DNA of 56,716 bases from Solibacillus cecembensis (GTDB lineage Bacteria; Bacillota; Bacilli; Bacillales_A; Planococcaceae): assembly GCF_001439635.1 (NCBI RefSeq), contig NZ_LMBZ01000028.1, positions 1 to 56,716 of the forward strand, read 5' to 3'. Below, piece by piece: positions 24,253-33,631 of the stretch (its first letter is position 1; each line of letters begins with the position of its first letter). Below the pieces are notes generated by a model. It saw only the letters and a list, made by a program, of their open reading frames with translations, was not told the origin of the DNA and ran no database searches. A program made the translations under genes and the position numbers.

Positions 24253-24292
24253 TAAAAAAACCAGCTATTAGAAATTCCCGCTAACTGGTTTT
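24253..24292 (-). terminator. Intrinsic terminator after recO
   Basis: AAACCAGTTAG/CTAA-TAGCTGGTTT arms on the minus strand, then TTTTTTTAC. Confidence 0.72.
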
Positions 24293-24305
24293 ATAAATTT
24301 GGTAT

Positions 24306-25082
24306 TTAATCCGTTGACTCTTTCTTTTCGCGCAATAATAATGGTGTTCGCTCTAATTGTTCAATAAAGCTTCTTGATTTTAAACGAATCCCTGTTTGCT
24401 CCTCATAAATCGTCGTAACAATTTTTTTAATAAATTGCTTCGTTTGTGGCTTTAAATCCAACTTACCTACTTGATCAATCGACACCGTATAAAACATACG
24501 AATGAGTTTCAATTGCGTCGGCGATAACCGGATGATGTATGGATCTCTATGAAAACAGCGATGGCATAAAAAACCACCTTGCGTAAATGAAAACGCAAAC
24601 TCCCCGTCCACTGCTCCGCAACTCGCACAAGCATGTAAAATCGGCTGAATTCCAGCATATGCAAGCATCTTCCAATCGACAAATAACGTAATTGCTTCTG
24701 GATCATAGCCCTCTTCAATCGCAGTTAAGGCTTGTGTTAATACATCAAATGCAAACGGCTCAGCATTGCCTTCCTCCACTAATCGATCGACAAGTTCCAT
24801 AATATAGCTGGCATATGCTGTCGCTACGATATCGGTTTGTATATGACGCATCGCATTCAAATGCTCCCCTTGTTGCAGCGTCCCCATTCCTGATGTACGC
24901 TGCACGAGGAAAATACCATGCATAAATGGCTGCGTCACTCCTGCTAAACGACTCGTTGGCTTTTTAGCACCGCGCGCCATACAAGCGACTTTTCCCGCTT
25001 CACGTGTCATTAACGTCACAATTTTATTGGATTCACCATAGGCACGCGCTTTTAAAACGATGCCTTCCCATTTATGTAGCAT
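24306..25082 (-). CDS. recO: DNA repair protein RecO
   Basis: This 258-aa protein anneals single strands and loads RecA with RecR in gap repair. The N-terminal OB-fold begins MLHKWEGIVLKARAYGESNKIV. The helical C-terminal domain contains a four-Cys zinc module: CASCGAVDGEF (about residues 151-161) and GGFLCHRC (about 170-177). ATG at 25082 follows AGGATGTGCGAAG. In B. subtilis recO follows era and yqzL; here a CapA-type gene lies between and I see no yqzL. Confidence 0.94.
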   Translation of the reverse strand: MLHKWEGIVLKARAYGESNKIVTLMTREAGKVACMARGAKKPTSRLAGVTQPFMHGIFLVQRTSGMGTLQQGEHLNAMRHIQTDIVATAYASYIMELVDRLVEEGNAEPFAFDVLTQALTAIEEGYDPEAITLFVDWKMLAYAGIQPILHACASCGAVDGEFAFSFTQGGFLCHRCFHRDPYIIRLSPTQLKLIRMFYTVSIDQVGKLDLKPQTKQFIKKIVTTIYEEQTGIRLKSRSFIEQLERTPLLLREKKESTD

Positions 25083-25145
25083 CTTCGCACATCCTTTATT
25101 TCGTTCATCCTCTTATTATACATGACATGCATCGTTGAAATCACT

Positions 25146-26327
25146 TTAATGAACTAATACCCCTTCACCGAGCACTTTTTTTACCCATCCTAAATTTTGA
25201 ACCGCGCGTGCTTCTACATCCGCTAATGGATAAACACGATAAACGCCGTCTTTATCAAGCATTGTAGCCGTCGCATCAAATTGAGGTTTGCCAATCGTGA
25301 CGGTTTCGCCTACTTTCGTAATTTCAAAACTTCCAATCCCGCCGACCATTGTGTTCGGTATCGTTAAAATCGTTGAAAAATAATTCCCTAGTGAATAAAA
25401 TACATGCGTTTCATGTCCGACATCATTTTTAAGTTTCGTATACGGCTGCAATACGTGCGGATGCGTACCAAAAATGATATCTGCCCCCGCTTGATTTAGC
25501 ACCTTCGCATGATGACGTTGATAGTCATTTTCCGAAACGGTATACTCCGGACCCCAATGCATCGATACAACAACGACATCGACTAAATCCCGAAGCGCTT
25601 GAATATCCGCTGTCATCTTTTCCTCATGAATATAGTTCACGATAAACGGCGAGCCTTTCGGTAAATACAAGCCATTCGTGCCATATGTATAGCCTAAAAC
25701 ACCAATTTTGATTGAACCAAATTCAAGAATCCTTGGCTTATTTGCATCTTCTTTTGACTTGTAAGCACCTGCATAAGGCATATTATGCGTTGCCAAATTT
25801 TCAAAAATCGTTCGTACACCGCCTTCTCCTTTATCAACTGTATGATTATTCGCAAGATTGACCATATCTACGCCTGCATTTTGTATATCTCGAATAATAT
25901 GTGGAGGGCTTGAAAATTGGGGATACCCGCTAAGTGCATATTTATTGCCAACAGGTGGCGATTCTTGGTTCGCGATTAAATAATCATAGCTTTGCATAAG
26001 TGGTGTAACTGCAGCAAATGACGAAGAATAATCCTTATATTTAGCCAAACGTAAATGCAATAAAACATCTCCAAGCATCGCAAAACGGATGGAGTCTTTT
26101 ACAACAACGGGCTCCGGTTCTGGTTCAACCTTTTTCTCCACTACTGGTTCTTCTATCTTTGGAGATTCACTCGCCACATTTTCATGCATTTCAGTAACCG
26201 CTACTGTATTTTTGACATCTTTTCGTTCCATATCAATTGGATCTATTCCAAACGCTACGACAACAAACACTAATGCGGCAAGCGATACAATCCAAAATCC
26301 GAAAAGAACTTTATTTAACTTACTCAA
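25146..26327 (-). CDS. CapA/PgsA-type metallophosphatase-fold membrane protein
   Basis: This protein of about 393 aa has one N-terminal transmembrane segment (KVLFGFWIVSLAALVFVVVAFG). An acidic and Pro/Val/Glu-rich linker follows (EEPVVEKKVEPEPEPVVV). The CapA domain (about residues 78-385) contains RFAMLGDVLLHL, LANNHTVDKGEGGV, VSMHWGPEYT and GTHPHVLQP, the His and Asp metal ligands of the family. CapA proteins take part in poly-gamma-glutamate export or attachment, but capB/capC are absent here, so the polymer role is not established. TTG at 26327 has AAAGGTGG ten bases upstream; a GTG at 26342 is in frame but overlaps that site. It is an insertion relative to the B. subtilis recO-era order. 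Confidence 0.87.
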   Translation of the reverse strand: MSKLNKVLFGFWIVSLAALVFVVVAFGIDPIDMERKDVKNTVAVTEMHENVASESPKIEEPVVEKKVEPEPEPVVVKDSIRFAMLGDVLLHLRLAKYKDYSSSFAAVTPLMQSYDYLIANQESPPVGNKYALSGYPQFSSPPHIIRDIQNAGVDMVNLANNHTVDKGEGGVRTIFENLATHNMPYAGAYKSKEDANKPRILEFGSIKIGVLGYTYGTNGLYLPKGSPFIVNYIHEEKMTADIQALRDLVDVVVVSMHWGPEYTVSENDYQRHHAKVLNQAGADIIFGTHPHVLQPYTKLKNDVGHETHVFYSLGNYFSTILTIPNTMVGGIGSFEITKVGETVTIGKPQFDATATMLDKDGVYRVYPLADVEARAVQNLGWVKKVLGEGVLVH

Positions 26328-26348
26328 AGCTATTCGTACCACCTTTTA

Positions 26349-26487
26349 ATCAATTACGTCTCGACGTAATTGCGTCCAGATTTTTTTCGAGCACGCTCGA
26401 AAAACTCCCCTAAAAAATATGTGACATCGGCGGGGCTAACTTGATTCAGCAGAAGTCCCCCTACGGGGGACTTCTGCTGAATCAAGT
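26349..26487 (-). repeat. Multi-hairpin intergenic repeat, copy E3
   Basis: Hairpin C is CAATTACGTC-TC-GACGTAATTG (26351-26372). Hairpin B's inner stem is TCGAGC/GCTCGA. Hairpin A is a perfect 23-bp palindrome (26439-26461 with 26465-26487, loop TAC), beginning ACTTGATTCAGCAGAAG. It lies in the presumed 5' leader of the CapA gene, ending about 10 bases before its ribosome site. Confidence 0.87.
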
Positions 26488-26561
26488 GTAAAATTATACC
26501 TATTTATAATAATACCAAATCTATTTTATTAATCAATATGTAATAATACACAAGCAAAATC

Positions 26562-26601
26562 AAAAAAAAAACAGATGCGACATAAGCCACATCTGAAAAA
26601 A
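26562..26601 (-). terminator. Intrinsic terminator after era
   Basis: CAGATG/CATCTG core, with A/T-rich extension, followed by ten T on the minus strand. Confidence 0.78.
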
Positions 26602-26604
26602 TTC

Positions 26605-27522
26605 TTAGTATTCGTCATCTCGGAAACCGAAGTCTCGTAAATGCGTTTGTTTATTACGCCAATCTTTTTGAACTTTTACCCATAGCTCTAAATAAACTTT
26701 TGAGCCTAAAAGCATTTCAATATCTTTCCGCGCTAATGAACCAACCTCTTTTAAGAGTGATCCACGTTTCCCGATAACAATCCCTTTTTGTGAATCGCGT
26801 TCCACCATAATTGTCGCTTGCACATGAATCATGTTTTCCTTTTCTTCATGTGGTTTAATACGGTCAATAACTACTGCGATTGAATGTGGAATTTCCTCAC
26901 GTGTTAAATGTAATACCTTTTCACGAATCATTTCCGAAATAATAAAACGCTCTGGATGATCTGTTACTTGGTCTGCTGGATAATATTGTGGACCTTCTGG
27001 CAAATATTTTTCAATCGTTGTCAGTAAGTTTTCCACATTATTGCCTTGTAGTGCGGAAATCGGAATAATTTCTGCAAAATCGAATTTATCTTTATATGAG
27101 TCAATAATTTTTAATAATTCATCCGGATGAACAAGGTCGATTTTATTAATAATTAAAAAGACTGGCGTTTTATTGCCTTCAAGCAATTCAATAATAAATT
27201 CATCGCCTTTACCAATCTTTTGTTCTGCATTTACCATGAACATAATTGCGTCCACTTCTCTTAATGCATTACGAGACGTTTTTAACATGAATTCGCCTAG
27301 CTTATGCTTTGGCTTATGAATGCCTGGTGTATCGATAAAAATAGTTTGTGAATTATCTTGTGTTAATACACCTTGTACTTTATTACGTGTTGTTTGTGGC
27401 TTATCTGACATAATCGCGATTTTTTGTCCGATTACGCGGTTTAAAAATGTTGATTTCCCTACATTTGGGCGTCCTACAATCGATACAAAGCCCGATTTGA
27501 AGCCGCTGTTATTTTGCTGCAT
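26605..27522 (-). CDS. era: GTPase Era
   Basis: This 305-aa ribosome-assembly GTPase binds 16S rRNA. The G domain shows G1 GRPNVGKSTFLN (about residues 14-25), QTTRNKVQG, G3 FIDTPGIHKPKHKLGEFM and G4 INKIDLV (about 128-134). SALQG (G5) follows. The C-terminal KH domain has VERDSQKGIVIGKRGSLLKE (about 236-255). ATG at 27522 follows CGGAGGATATGG; the frame is open 23 codons further into cdd but without a site. It overlaps the end of cdd by 14 bases, so the two are coupled. Confidence 0.96.
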   Translation of the reverse strand: MQQNNSGFKSGFVSIVGRPNVGKSTFLNRVIGQKIAIMSDKPQTTRNKVQGVLTQDNSQTIFIDTPGIHKPKHKLGEFMLKTSRNALREVDAIMFMVNAEQKIGKGDEFIIELLEGNKTPVFLIINKIDLVHPDELLKIIDSYKDKFDFAEIIPISALQGNNVENLLTTIEKYLPEGPQYYPADQVTDHPERFIISEMIREKVLHLTREEIPHSIAVVIDRIKPHEEKENMIHVQATIMVERDSQKGIVIGKRGSLLKEVGSLARKDIEMLLGSKVYLELWVKVQKDWRNKQTHLRDFGFRDDEY

Positions 27523-27916
27523 TTTCCATATCCTCCGATGTAAAAGCACCCGGTAAAAGGTCTCCCACTGTTGTTTGTTGAACGTCTCCATTCAAGTTTG
27601 TTAAATAAACTGGCATCGTTTGTGAACAAAACTCAGCCATTACCTGTCTACAAGCACCACAAGGCGAAACAGGCCCTGGTGTATCTGCTACGATTGCGAT
27701 TGCTGTAAATTTCGTCACACCTTCAGAAACAGCTTTAAAAAACGCTGTACGCTCGGCGCAATTTGTCATACTATAGCTCGCATTTTCAATGTTGCAGCCG
27801 TGATAAACGCTACCATCTTCCGTAAGCAGAGCTGCCCCTACTTTAAATTTAGAGTACGGTACATAGGCATTTTCACGCGCAATTTTTGATTGTGCGATTA
27901 GTTGTTCCATGTTCAT
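27509..27916 (-). CDS. cdd: Cytidine deaminase
   Basis: This 135-aa tetrameric zinc enzyme deaminates cytidine and deoxycytidine in pyrimidine salvage. The active site is CNIENASYSMTNCAERTAFFKA (about residues 53-74), with catalytic Glu in NIENAS/CAERTA and the first zinc Cys. The other zinc ligands are in PCGACRQVMAEF (about 88-99). ATG at 27916 follows GGGGGATATTCCC; an internal ATG two codons later is also possible. Length matches the B. subtilis enzyme (136 aa). Order dgkA-cdd-era is conserved. Confidence 0.95.
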   Translation of the reverse strand: MNMEQLIAQSKIARENAYVPYSKFKVGAALLTEDGSVYHGCNIENASYSMTNCAERTAFFKAVSEGVTKFTAIAIVADTPGPVSPCGACRQVMAEFCSQTMPVYLTNLNGDVQQTTVGDLLPGAFTSEDMENAAK

Positions 27917-28000
27917 GGGAATATCCCCCTTTTTTTCATTCAATTACGCTAGAGGCTCTACCTTCATTCAATGTCTATTTTAACATCTACCAAATGATAT

Positions 28001-28351
28001 TCAGAGCCATTTTGGTAAAAATATGAGTAGTCCGATTATAACACTTGCGCTCGCAAATACAAGTACAGCCCCAGCTGCAACGTCTTTTGCGTCTTTCGCT
28101 AAAGGATGGATTTCTGGTGAAGATAAGTCCACAACTCGTTCAATTGCCGTATTGAACATTTCAGCACCAATAACAAGCGCGATGATGAGCGTTAAAATAA
28201 GCCACTCGGTCAAGCTAAGTCCTGTAACGATTCCCGCAATTACTACAACGAACGCACTCACAATATGAAAGCGTAAATTTTGTTCTTTCGCTGCAGTTAA
28301 AATCCCTTGTATCGCATAGGTAAATGAACGAAAAAATTTATGAACGTTCAT
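28001..28351 (-). CDS. dgkA: Diacylglycerol kinase family protein / undecaprenol kinase
   Basis: This 116-aa membrane protein has three transmembrane helices: about residues 30-50, 53-75 with MFNTAIERVVDL, and 92-115. ALVIGAEMFNTAIERVVDLSSPEIHPLAKDAKDVAAGAV holds the catalytic Glu and Asn residues. In Bacillus this protein phosphorylates undecaprenol rather than diacylglycerol, so it likely recycles the lipid carrier. ATG at 28351 is preferred over the GTG at 28360, which lies too close to the AGG site. The start overlaps the ybeY stop by 14 bases, so it is translationally coupled. Confidence 0.92.
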   Translation of the reverse strand: MNVHKFFRSFTYAIQGILTAAKEQNLRFHIVSAFVVVIAGIVTGLSLTEWLILTLIIALVIGAEMFNTAIERVVDLSSPEIHPLAKDAKDVAAGAVLVFASASVIIGLLIFLPKWL

Positions 28352-28823
28352 TTGTATCACGACCTAAGCCGTAAGTTTCTAACACTTCATCTTGCTTGCC
28401 AAACATGATTTTTTCATCTTCAGGCGTCATATGATCATAACCAAGTAAATGTAAGAAGCCATGAACAGCAAGGAACCCTAACTCACGCTCAAAGGAATGG
28501 CCATACTCCTCCGCTTGTTCACGTGTACGGTCCGTCGAAATAATAATATCGCCAAGCACTCGTGGCATCCCTTCACCGATAATTTGAACTTCATCTTCCC
28601 CTAATTCTTCCATAGCAAAAGAAATAACATCTGTCGGCTGATTCTTATCACGGTATTCGCGATTAATTTCATGGATTGCTTCACTTGTTACGAACGTTAC
28701 TGAAACTTCTGAGCCCTCTTCAATTCCTTCTATTTGAGCCGCATGTTGAAGCAGTTTTTCTACCAGCTCAATATCTGCTTCCTTCACTCCATTTGTTTCA
28801 TCTAAAAAATCAATTGTTAACAT
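28338..28823 (-). CDS. ybeY: Endoribonuclease YbeY (rRNA maturation)
   Basis: This 161-aa zinc-dependent RNase acts in 16S rRNA 3'-end processing and 70S quality control. The zinc site HGFLHLLGYDHMTPED (about residues 118-133) supplies the three His ligands. RDKNQPTDVISFAMEE (about 59-74) and GDIIISTDRTREQAEEYGHS are family signatures. ATG at 28823 follows AGGAGGAACAAC; the frame stays open 18 codons further into pgpH without a site. It lies between pgpH and dgkA, as in B. subtilis. Confidence 0.95.
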   Translation of the reverse strand: MLTIDFLDETNGVKEADIELVEKLLQHAAQIEGIEEGSEVSVTFVTSEAIHEINREYRDKNQPTDVISFAMEELGEDEVQIIGEGMPRVLGDIIISTDRTREQAEEYGHSFERELGFLAVHGFLHLLGYDHMTPEDEKIMFGKQDEVLETYGLGRDTNERS

Positions 28824-28839
28824 GTTGTTCCTCCTAGCG

Positions 28840-30951
28840 TTATTTTGGATATTCAATACGTGAGTGGAACGTTCCATTTAACGTTTCACATAACACATCT
28901 TCAATAATTTTTAGCTCTTTTAATGAAATATCACATTCATCAAATTGATCGTCTTGAACACGGTCTTGAATAATCGATTGGACTAATTTTTGTATTTTCT
29001 CTGCATTTGGATTTTGCATCGAGCGCACGGCTGCCTCTACACTATCCGCTACACTAATAATTGCCGCTTCCTTCGTTTGTGGCTTTGGCCCTGGGTAGCG
29101 GAACACACTTTCATCCAATTCTTTCCCTTCCTCTTTTGCTTTAAACAAGAAGAATTTTAACAAACTTGTCCCGTGATGTTGCAAACAAATATCAATAATT
29201 TCTTGCGGCATTTTATGTTTCCGTAGCAACTCGGCCCCGTCCGTCGTATGGGCAATAATAATTTTCGCACTGCTTTCAGGCGGCAAAGAATCATGCGGGT
29301 TTGTCCCCATCTGATTTTCAATGAAAAACAAAGGTCTTTTCGTTTTTCCTACATCATGATAGTAGCACCCTACACGCGCAAGTAAACCATCCGCACCAAT
29401 GGCCTCACTTGCAGCTTCAGCCAAGTTTGCGACCATTACACTATGGTGATAGGTCCCTGGTGTTTCTGTTAACACTTTACGCAATAACGGATGATTTGGG
29501 TTAGATAGTTCGATTAATCGCATCGTGGATAAGAAACCAAATGCCGATTCAAAATACGGCAGTAACCCCATTGTTAAGGCGCCCGAGAGCAACCCTGAAA
29601 TGATACCTGCTGCCATATAAAACGAAACTTCTTTCAAGCCATATCCTGACTGAGCCATTAATAAATAAAATGCAATAAACAATACGTTCATAATCGTTAC
29701 AACTGCAACAGATTGTAAAATATGAGAACGTTTTTCTACGCTTCTCATGAAGAATAACGATGCAAAGCCACCAAATAAAATATACAGTGCCGCATCCATT
29801 TGAAGGACAGCTGCATACCCCTCTTGGAAAATGATGCCCGCTGAAGCCGCAGTCGTGATTGTTACAACACTTGCCGCTCGATCATTTGCAAGCACGCGTA
29901 CAAGCATCGTCGCCATTGCAGAAGGATAAACAAAGGCCATTACTAATTCAAAGTTTATCGAAATTAAACTAATGAGCTTCATCATAATAATCGCAATCGA
30001 ATAAACAATGACCGTAACGAGTAAGGCATTTCGCTTTTTCGATAGGGACTGTGTGGAACGCTCAAATAAAATGTAAAGGAACGACATTTGTAGCAAAATT
30101 AAAATAGCTAATCCAACAATCGGCTTGACGGATGTTTTATTATCAAGCATTGCTAACAGTTCAAGCTGACGATACACCTCTCGCGTGATAACTTCGCCTT
30201 CTTGAACGATGATTTGCCCTTGTAAAATGCGCGTAGGTTCTACCGCTTCTCTTGCTTGTTGTTTAGCAACTACCGTTTTTTCTTTATCTAATATTTCGGT
30301 TTCTACAATAGCGGCACGTCCAATTATGACCGCTAAGCTCATCAGCGGTTCAGGAATCGAATATTGCTGACGAATTTTACTTTCAAATTCATTGCGGAAC
30401 GAGATTAATTGGTCTTTTCGTATCGACCTCGTGAGACTTTCCTCTACTAAATTAGCCAGCGTATCTCGTGTACTCGTAATATTAGCTTTTGATGCATTCA
30501 GTAGGTTAGCAAGTTGTGCTTCCGAGATGGAAAAACTTGATTGATGTTCTATTATATCTTTTAAACTCTTTTTCAATAAAGTAATTTGCTCGGCTTCCGA
30601 TGGTACTTCTTTCTCTTTTTCAATTTCTTTTTTTACTTCTAAAACGATATCAAAAATTGTTGTAACGAATGTCGAGCGATGATTGGCAATTTCATCATTG
30701 AGTACATAGACTGGATCGATTAATTGCTCTGCTGTTTCTTTGTCTAACTCCGTTTTTGCTGTATCTTCCACCGTTTTTGTGGAACGAATCGTTTCCGGTG
30801 CGAGTTCCGTTAATTGAATATCATATGTAATGCCTCTCACATTATCCAGCATCAATGTAAACTGTAATAATGCAGTGAGGAGAAGGACTATAATTAAAAA
30901 GGTTCGAAAACTAATAAGCTCGATAATTTTCTTAATTTGCTTTCCCATCAT
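28840..30951 (-). CDS. pgpH: Cyclic-di-AMP phosphodiesterase PgpH (7TM-HD protein)
   Basis: This 703-aa protein starts with a membrane helix (about residues 14-34). An extracytoplasmic 7TMR-HDED domain follows (about 40-270), then seven or so membrane helices (about 277-470), then a cytoplasmic HD domain. The HD site shows HHSVMVANLAEAASEAIGAD, CYYHDVGKTKRPLFFIENQ, PPESSAKIIIAHTTDG and CLQHHGTSLL. The family hydrolyses c-di-AMP to pApA or AMP, affecting osmolyte and cell-wall balance. Start ATG-ATG at 30951, with GGAGG three or six bases before. It is followed after 16 bases by ybeY. Confidence 0.95.
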   Translation of the reverse strand: MMGKQIKKIIELISFRTFLIIVLLLTALLQFTLMLDNVRGITYDIQLTELAPETIRSTKTVEDTAKTELDKETAEQLIDPVYVLNDEIANHRSTFVTTIFDIVLEVKKEIEKEKEVPSEAEQITLLKKSLKDIIEHQSSFSISEAQLANLLNASKANITSTRDTLANLVEESLTRSIRKDQLISFRNEFESKIRQQYSIPEPLMSLAVIIGRAAIVETEILDKEKTVVAKQQAREAVEPTRILQGQIIVQEGEVITREVYRQLELLAMLDNKTSVKPIVGLAILILLQMSFLYILFERSTQSLSKKRNALLVTVIVYSIAIIMMKLISLISINFELVMAFVYPSAMATMLVRVLANDRAASVVTITTAASAGIIFQEGYAAVLQMDAALYILFGGFASLFFMRSVEKRSHILQSVAVVTIMNVLFIAFYLLMAQSGYGLKEVSFYMAAGIISGLLSGALTMGLLPYFESAFGFLSTMRLIELSNPNHPLLRKVLTETPGTYHHSVMVANLAEAASEAIGADGLLARVGCYYHDVGKTKRPLFFIENQMGTNPHDSLPPESSAKIIIAHTTDGAELLRKHKMPQEIIDICLQHHGTSLLKFFLFKAKEEGKELDESVFRYPGPKPQTKEAAIISVADSVEAAVRSMQNPNAEKIQKLVQSIIQDRVQDDQFDECDISLKELKIIEDVLCETLNGTFHSRIEYPK

Positions 30952-31069
30952 GCACCTCCATTTATGTATATAAGTATTCTACCAAATTTATGTTCGTCTG
31001 TTTATGAAAAGCCCTATATGTTTTCATAATATTTGTCGTTTTTAGGAAAAAAGTGTTTCACATTCTTAA

Positions 31070-31110
31070 AAAAAGCTTCCAATTCCCTATAAAAGGAATG
31101 AAAGCTTTTG
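31070..31110 (-). terminator. Intrinsic terminator after phoH
   Basis: AAAAGCTTTCATTCC/GGAATTGGAAGCTTTT arms followed by TTTAAG. It lies downstream of repeat E4, so E4 is within the phoH 3' untranslated region. Confidence 0.75.
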
Positions 31111-31111
31111 G

Positions 31112-31195
31112 ACTAATTTAATTCAGCGGGAATTGAATCCCCGCTGAATTAAATTAGTGCCCCTCTGGACGCAATTATGCCGAGGCATAATTGAT
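31112..31195 (-). repeat. Multi-hairpin intergenic repeat, copy E4 (lacks hairpin B)
   Basis: Hairpin A has perfect 19-bp arms (31112-31130, ACTAATTTAATTCAGCGGG; 31140-31158). Hairpin C is CAATTATGCC-GA-GGCATAATTG (31172-31193). The middle hairpin is deleted. Compared with other copies, C-to-T in one arm is matched by G-to-A in the other. It begins eight bases past the phoH stop codon. Confidence 0.85.
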
Positions 31196-31203
31196 TTATT
31201 ATT

Positions 31204-32163
31204 TTACAACTCTTTTTCTGAATAAGCTTGAATAACTTTTGCAACAAGTGGATGACGAACCACATCACCCTGCTCAAGAATTTGGAAATGAATATCTTTC
31301 ACATGCTTCAATGTTCGCTCAGCAACAATCAACCCAGATTCTGTATTTCTAGGTAAATCAATTTGGGTTGTATCGCCGGTAATGACCATTTTAGAGCCGA
31401 AACCGAGACGTGTTAAAAACATTTTCATCTGCTGATGCGTCGTATTTTGCGCTTCATCTAATATAACAAAGGCATCATCTAATGTTCGACCGCGCATGTA
31501 GGCAAGCGGGGCTATTTCAATTGTTCCGCGCTCTAATAAACGTTGTGTTTGTTCTTGCCCATAAATATCATGCAGGGCGTCATACAATGGGCGCAAGTAA
31601 GGATCGACCTTCTCTTTTAAGTCACCTGGTAAGAAACCTAAAGATTCCCCTGCTTCAACAGCTGGACGTGTTAAGATAATACGTTTCACATGTCCATTTT
31701 TTAATGACTGCGTGGCCATCACAACAGCTAAATACGTTTTCCCTGTACCTGCTGGACCTATCCCAAAAATTAAATCCTTATGTCGAATCGCACGAATATA
31801 TTCCCGTTGTCCAATCGTTTTGGCACGGATAGATTTCCCTTTTGTATTACGTGCAATTTCTTCATCATAAAGCTCTGCGTAGTATTCAATTGTCCCTTTA
31901 TTCGCCATTTCAATAGCTGTGGAGACATCGCGTTGATCAATATTAATATTTTTACGAATCACCTTTAAAAGCGCCTCTAAAACAGCATGTGCTCTCTGTT
32001 TTTGTGCATCATTATCACCGGCAATTTGGATCACTTCACCACGCGTAATAATTTGAACACCGTATGTTTCCTCTATAAGCGTAATATTTGCATCGGACAT
32101 CCCTAAAAGCATTACCGCTTCATTTGGATTGTCGATTTGGAGCTCAACAAGTTTTTCTGACAT
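31204..32163 (-). CDS. phoH: PhoH family ATPase
   Basis: This protein of about 319 aa has an N-terminal KH-like region (about residues 1-105). The PhoH ATPase core shows Walker A GIGPAGTGKTYLAVVMA (about 133-149), ILTRPAVEAGESLGFLPGDLKEKVDPYLRPLYDAL and Walker B DDAFVILDEAQNTTHQQMKMFLTR (about 225-248). ITGDTTQIDLPR follows. The family is linked to RNA metabolism with YbeY and Era, its neighbours here. The preferred start is ATG at 32163, seven bases after AAGGAG; an ATG two codons upstream overlaps the yqfD stop. Confidence 0.92.
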   Translation of the reverse strand: MSEKLVELQIDNPNEAVMLLGMSDANITLIEETYGVQIITRGEVIQIAGDNDAQKQRAHAVLEALLKVIRKNINIDQRDVSTAIEMANKGTIEYYAELYDEEIARNTKGKSIRAKTIGQREYIRAIRHKDLIFGIGPAGTGKTYLAVVMATQSLKNGHVKRIILTRPAVEAGESLGFLPGDLKEKVDPYLRPLYDALHDIYGQEQTQRLLERGTIEIAPLAYMRGRTLDDAFVILDEAQNTTHQQMKMFLTRLGFGSKMVITGDTTQIDLPRNTESGLIVAERTLKHVKDIHFQILEQGDVVRHPLVAKVIQAYSEKEL

Positions 32164-32165
32164 AC

Positions 32166-33275
32166 TCATTCTCCTTGATCAATTGGACGTGGTTGTGCAA
32201 TATTTTCATTTACCAAAAATAGGACTTTCCCCTTTACTGTATCATCATCAGTCGTTACGTGCAAAAGTTTTTCATTTTTGATAGTTGATTTGAGCGGCAA
32301 AGACCGAATCATTTTTTCATGTAATAACGGTAATACAAACGTATCAATTTCATCTTCATCTATCTGTTCTGTCTTTTGTTCAAAACTTCGATATGGCTCA
32401 TATGTGACGATTGTTTTAAGCGGCTTAATCGATTGCTCCTGCCACGCATTTTGAAGCTGCTCCCAGTTCCATTTATACTCCCAGCCATAATCCACCAATA
32501 CATTTAATGTTACTTGCCTCGGAATAGAAAACGTAGACTCCAACCAATAATCCGCAAAAACTTCCCCTTGCGCATCCACTACAAAATTCGTACCATCCCG
32601 TTCCAATACTCCAGATACAAGCGTATCCCCCTTATACACCGTTTCATTAGGGGCCACTTTACGGACACCGCTTGAAATTTTAAAGTGCGTAATTACGCCA
32701 CTATTGGAGGCAATCAAATGTTGCTTTTGAGTTGTTTTCTTAGGAGTAGATAACTTAGGTGCTAATTGTGGTGCAACGATAATATGACTTCCCTGCTTCG
32801 TTATATGTATCCATGAAAATTCACGAAACCGTTCCATCAGTTGTTGGCGCAATAAATAATCATCGATAAATTGCCCACTTCTCACTGGCACTTGAATCGC
32901 TAATTCCTCCGTTAAATATTGATAAACCTCATCCTCAAGCTCCACGGTACTTGCCTCAACATCTATCTTCCAAACAAATTGTGAAAAAACCACTGGAATA
33001 ACAAGTAAAAATAGCAAGCCAACGATACTGACTACATCTTTTTGCAAAATTCGATTCGGCGTTGCGTAACGGATTTTCAATTTAACATGATAATTTCTAC
33101 GGGCTTCTCTTATAGTAGGTAAATGAAAATGCGATACAGAAAAGGTAATTTCCTGTTTCTTAAAACGAATGTTGTATAAAGGGACTTGATGGCTTTTTAA
33201 ATATTGTATGAACGAAGATGATGCATTCCCTTGCTTTAACGAAATATATAACAAACGTCCATTCACTTTAGTCAT
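32166..33275 (-). CDS. yqfD: Sporulation protein YqfD (stage IV-type membrane protein)
   Basis: This protein of about 369 aa has an N-terminal cytoplasmic part of about 80 residues and a single hydrophobic segment (VVSIVGLLFLLVIPVVFSQFVWKI, about residues 80-103). The large domain beyond it starts with a POTRA-like fold (VEASTVELEDEVYQYLTEELAI). The family is required for sporulation in B. subtilis and is sigma-E dependent there. I place the start at ATG 33275, which overlaps the yqfC stop as ATGA; the frame runs 14 codons further upstream. It overlaps or abuts phoH downstream, so yqfC-yqfD-phoH is one transcript. Confidence 0.9.
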   Translation of the reverse strand: MTKVNGRLLYISLKQGNASSSFIQYLKSHQVPLYNIRFKKQEITFSVSHFHLPTIREARRNYHVKLKIRYATPNRILQKDVVSIVGLLFLLVIPVVFSQFVWKIDVEASTVELEDEVYQYLTEELAIQVPVRSGQFIDDYLLRQQLMERFREFSWIHITKQGSHIIVAPQLAPKLSTPKKTTQKQHLIASNSGVITHFKISSGVRKVAPNETVYKGDTLVSGVLERDGTNFVVDAQGEVFADYWLESTFSIPRQVTLNVLVDYGWEYKWNWEQLQNAWQEQSIKPLKTIVTYEPYRSFEQKTEQIDEDEIDTFVLPLLHEKMIRSLPLKSTIKNEKLLHVTTDDDTVKGKVLFLVNENIAQPRPIDQGE

Positions 33276-33508
33276 CGTTGAATGCGCTCTATCGTCATTT
33301 TCTGTAATGATTGACATGTCAATAAAAAGCCATCTTCCTGTAAAAACTGTACAGCAATTTCTTTTCCAGTCACATGCATATGAAATTGTTCAAACACACA
33401 TTCATACTGATCAGTCGTAATATTTCGAATTTGATACGTACCGTGATAGCGTATTTTTTCGGTGTTGGAAATTTTTAATGTAGGTTCTGATGGAAATAAT
33501 TTTTTCAA
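33272..33508 (-). CDS. yqfC: Sporulation protein YqfC
   Basis: This 78-aa protein matches the YabP/YqfC family: PTLKISNTEKIRYHGTYQIR, then ITTDQYECVFEQFHMHVTGKEI, and a short tail MTIERIQR. Its partner YqfD is encoded directly downstream with ATGA overlap. The start is TTG at 33508, with AAGGGGGGC eight bases upstream. In Bacillus this pair is transcribed in the mother cell by sigma-E; here a GCATATAGT box lies about 25 bases upstream of the ribosome site, but I cannot confirm the matching -35. Confidence 0.87.
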   Translation of the reverse strand: MKKLFPSEPTLKISNTEKIRYHGTYQIRNITTDQYECVFEQFHMHVTGKEIAVQFLQEDGFLLTCQSLQKMTIERIQR

Positions 33509-33631
33509 ATTAAAATGCCCCCCTTAGCGATACTATATGCGTACAACCTGGAGGACATGTGTTTTCAGATAGATTTGCTTAAACCCCTTTAACCATACTG
33601 AGAAAATCGTTAACATTTCGAAAAGGAAGCA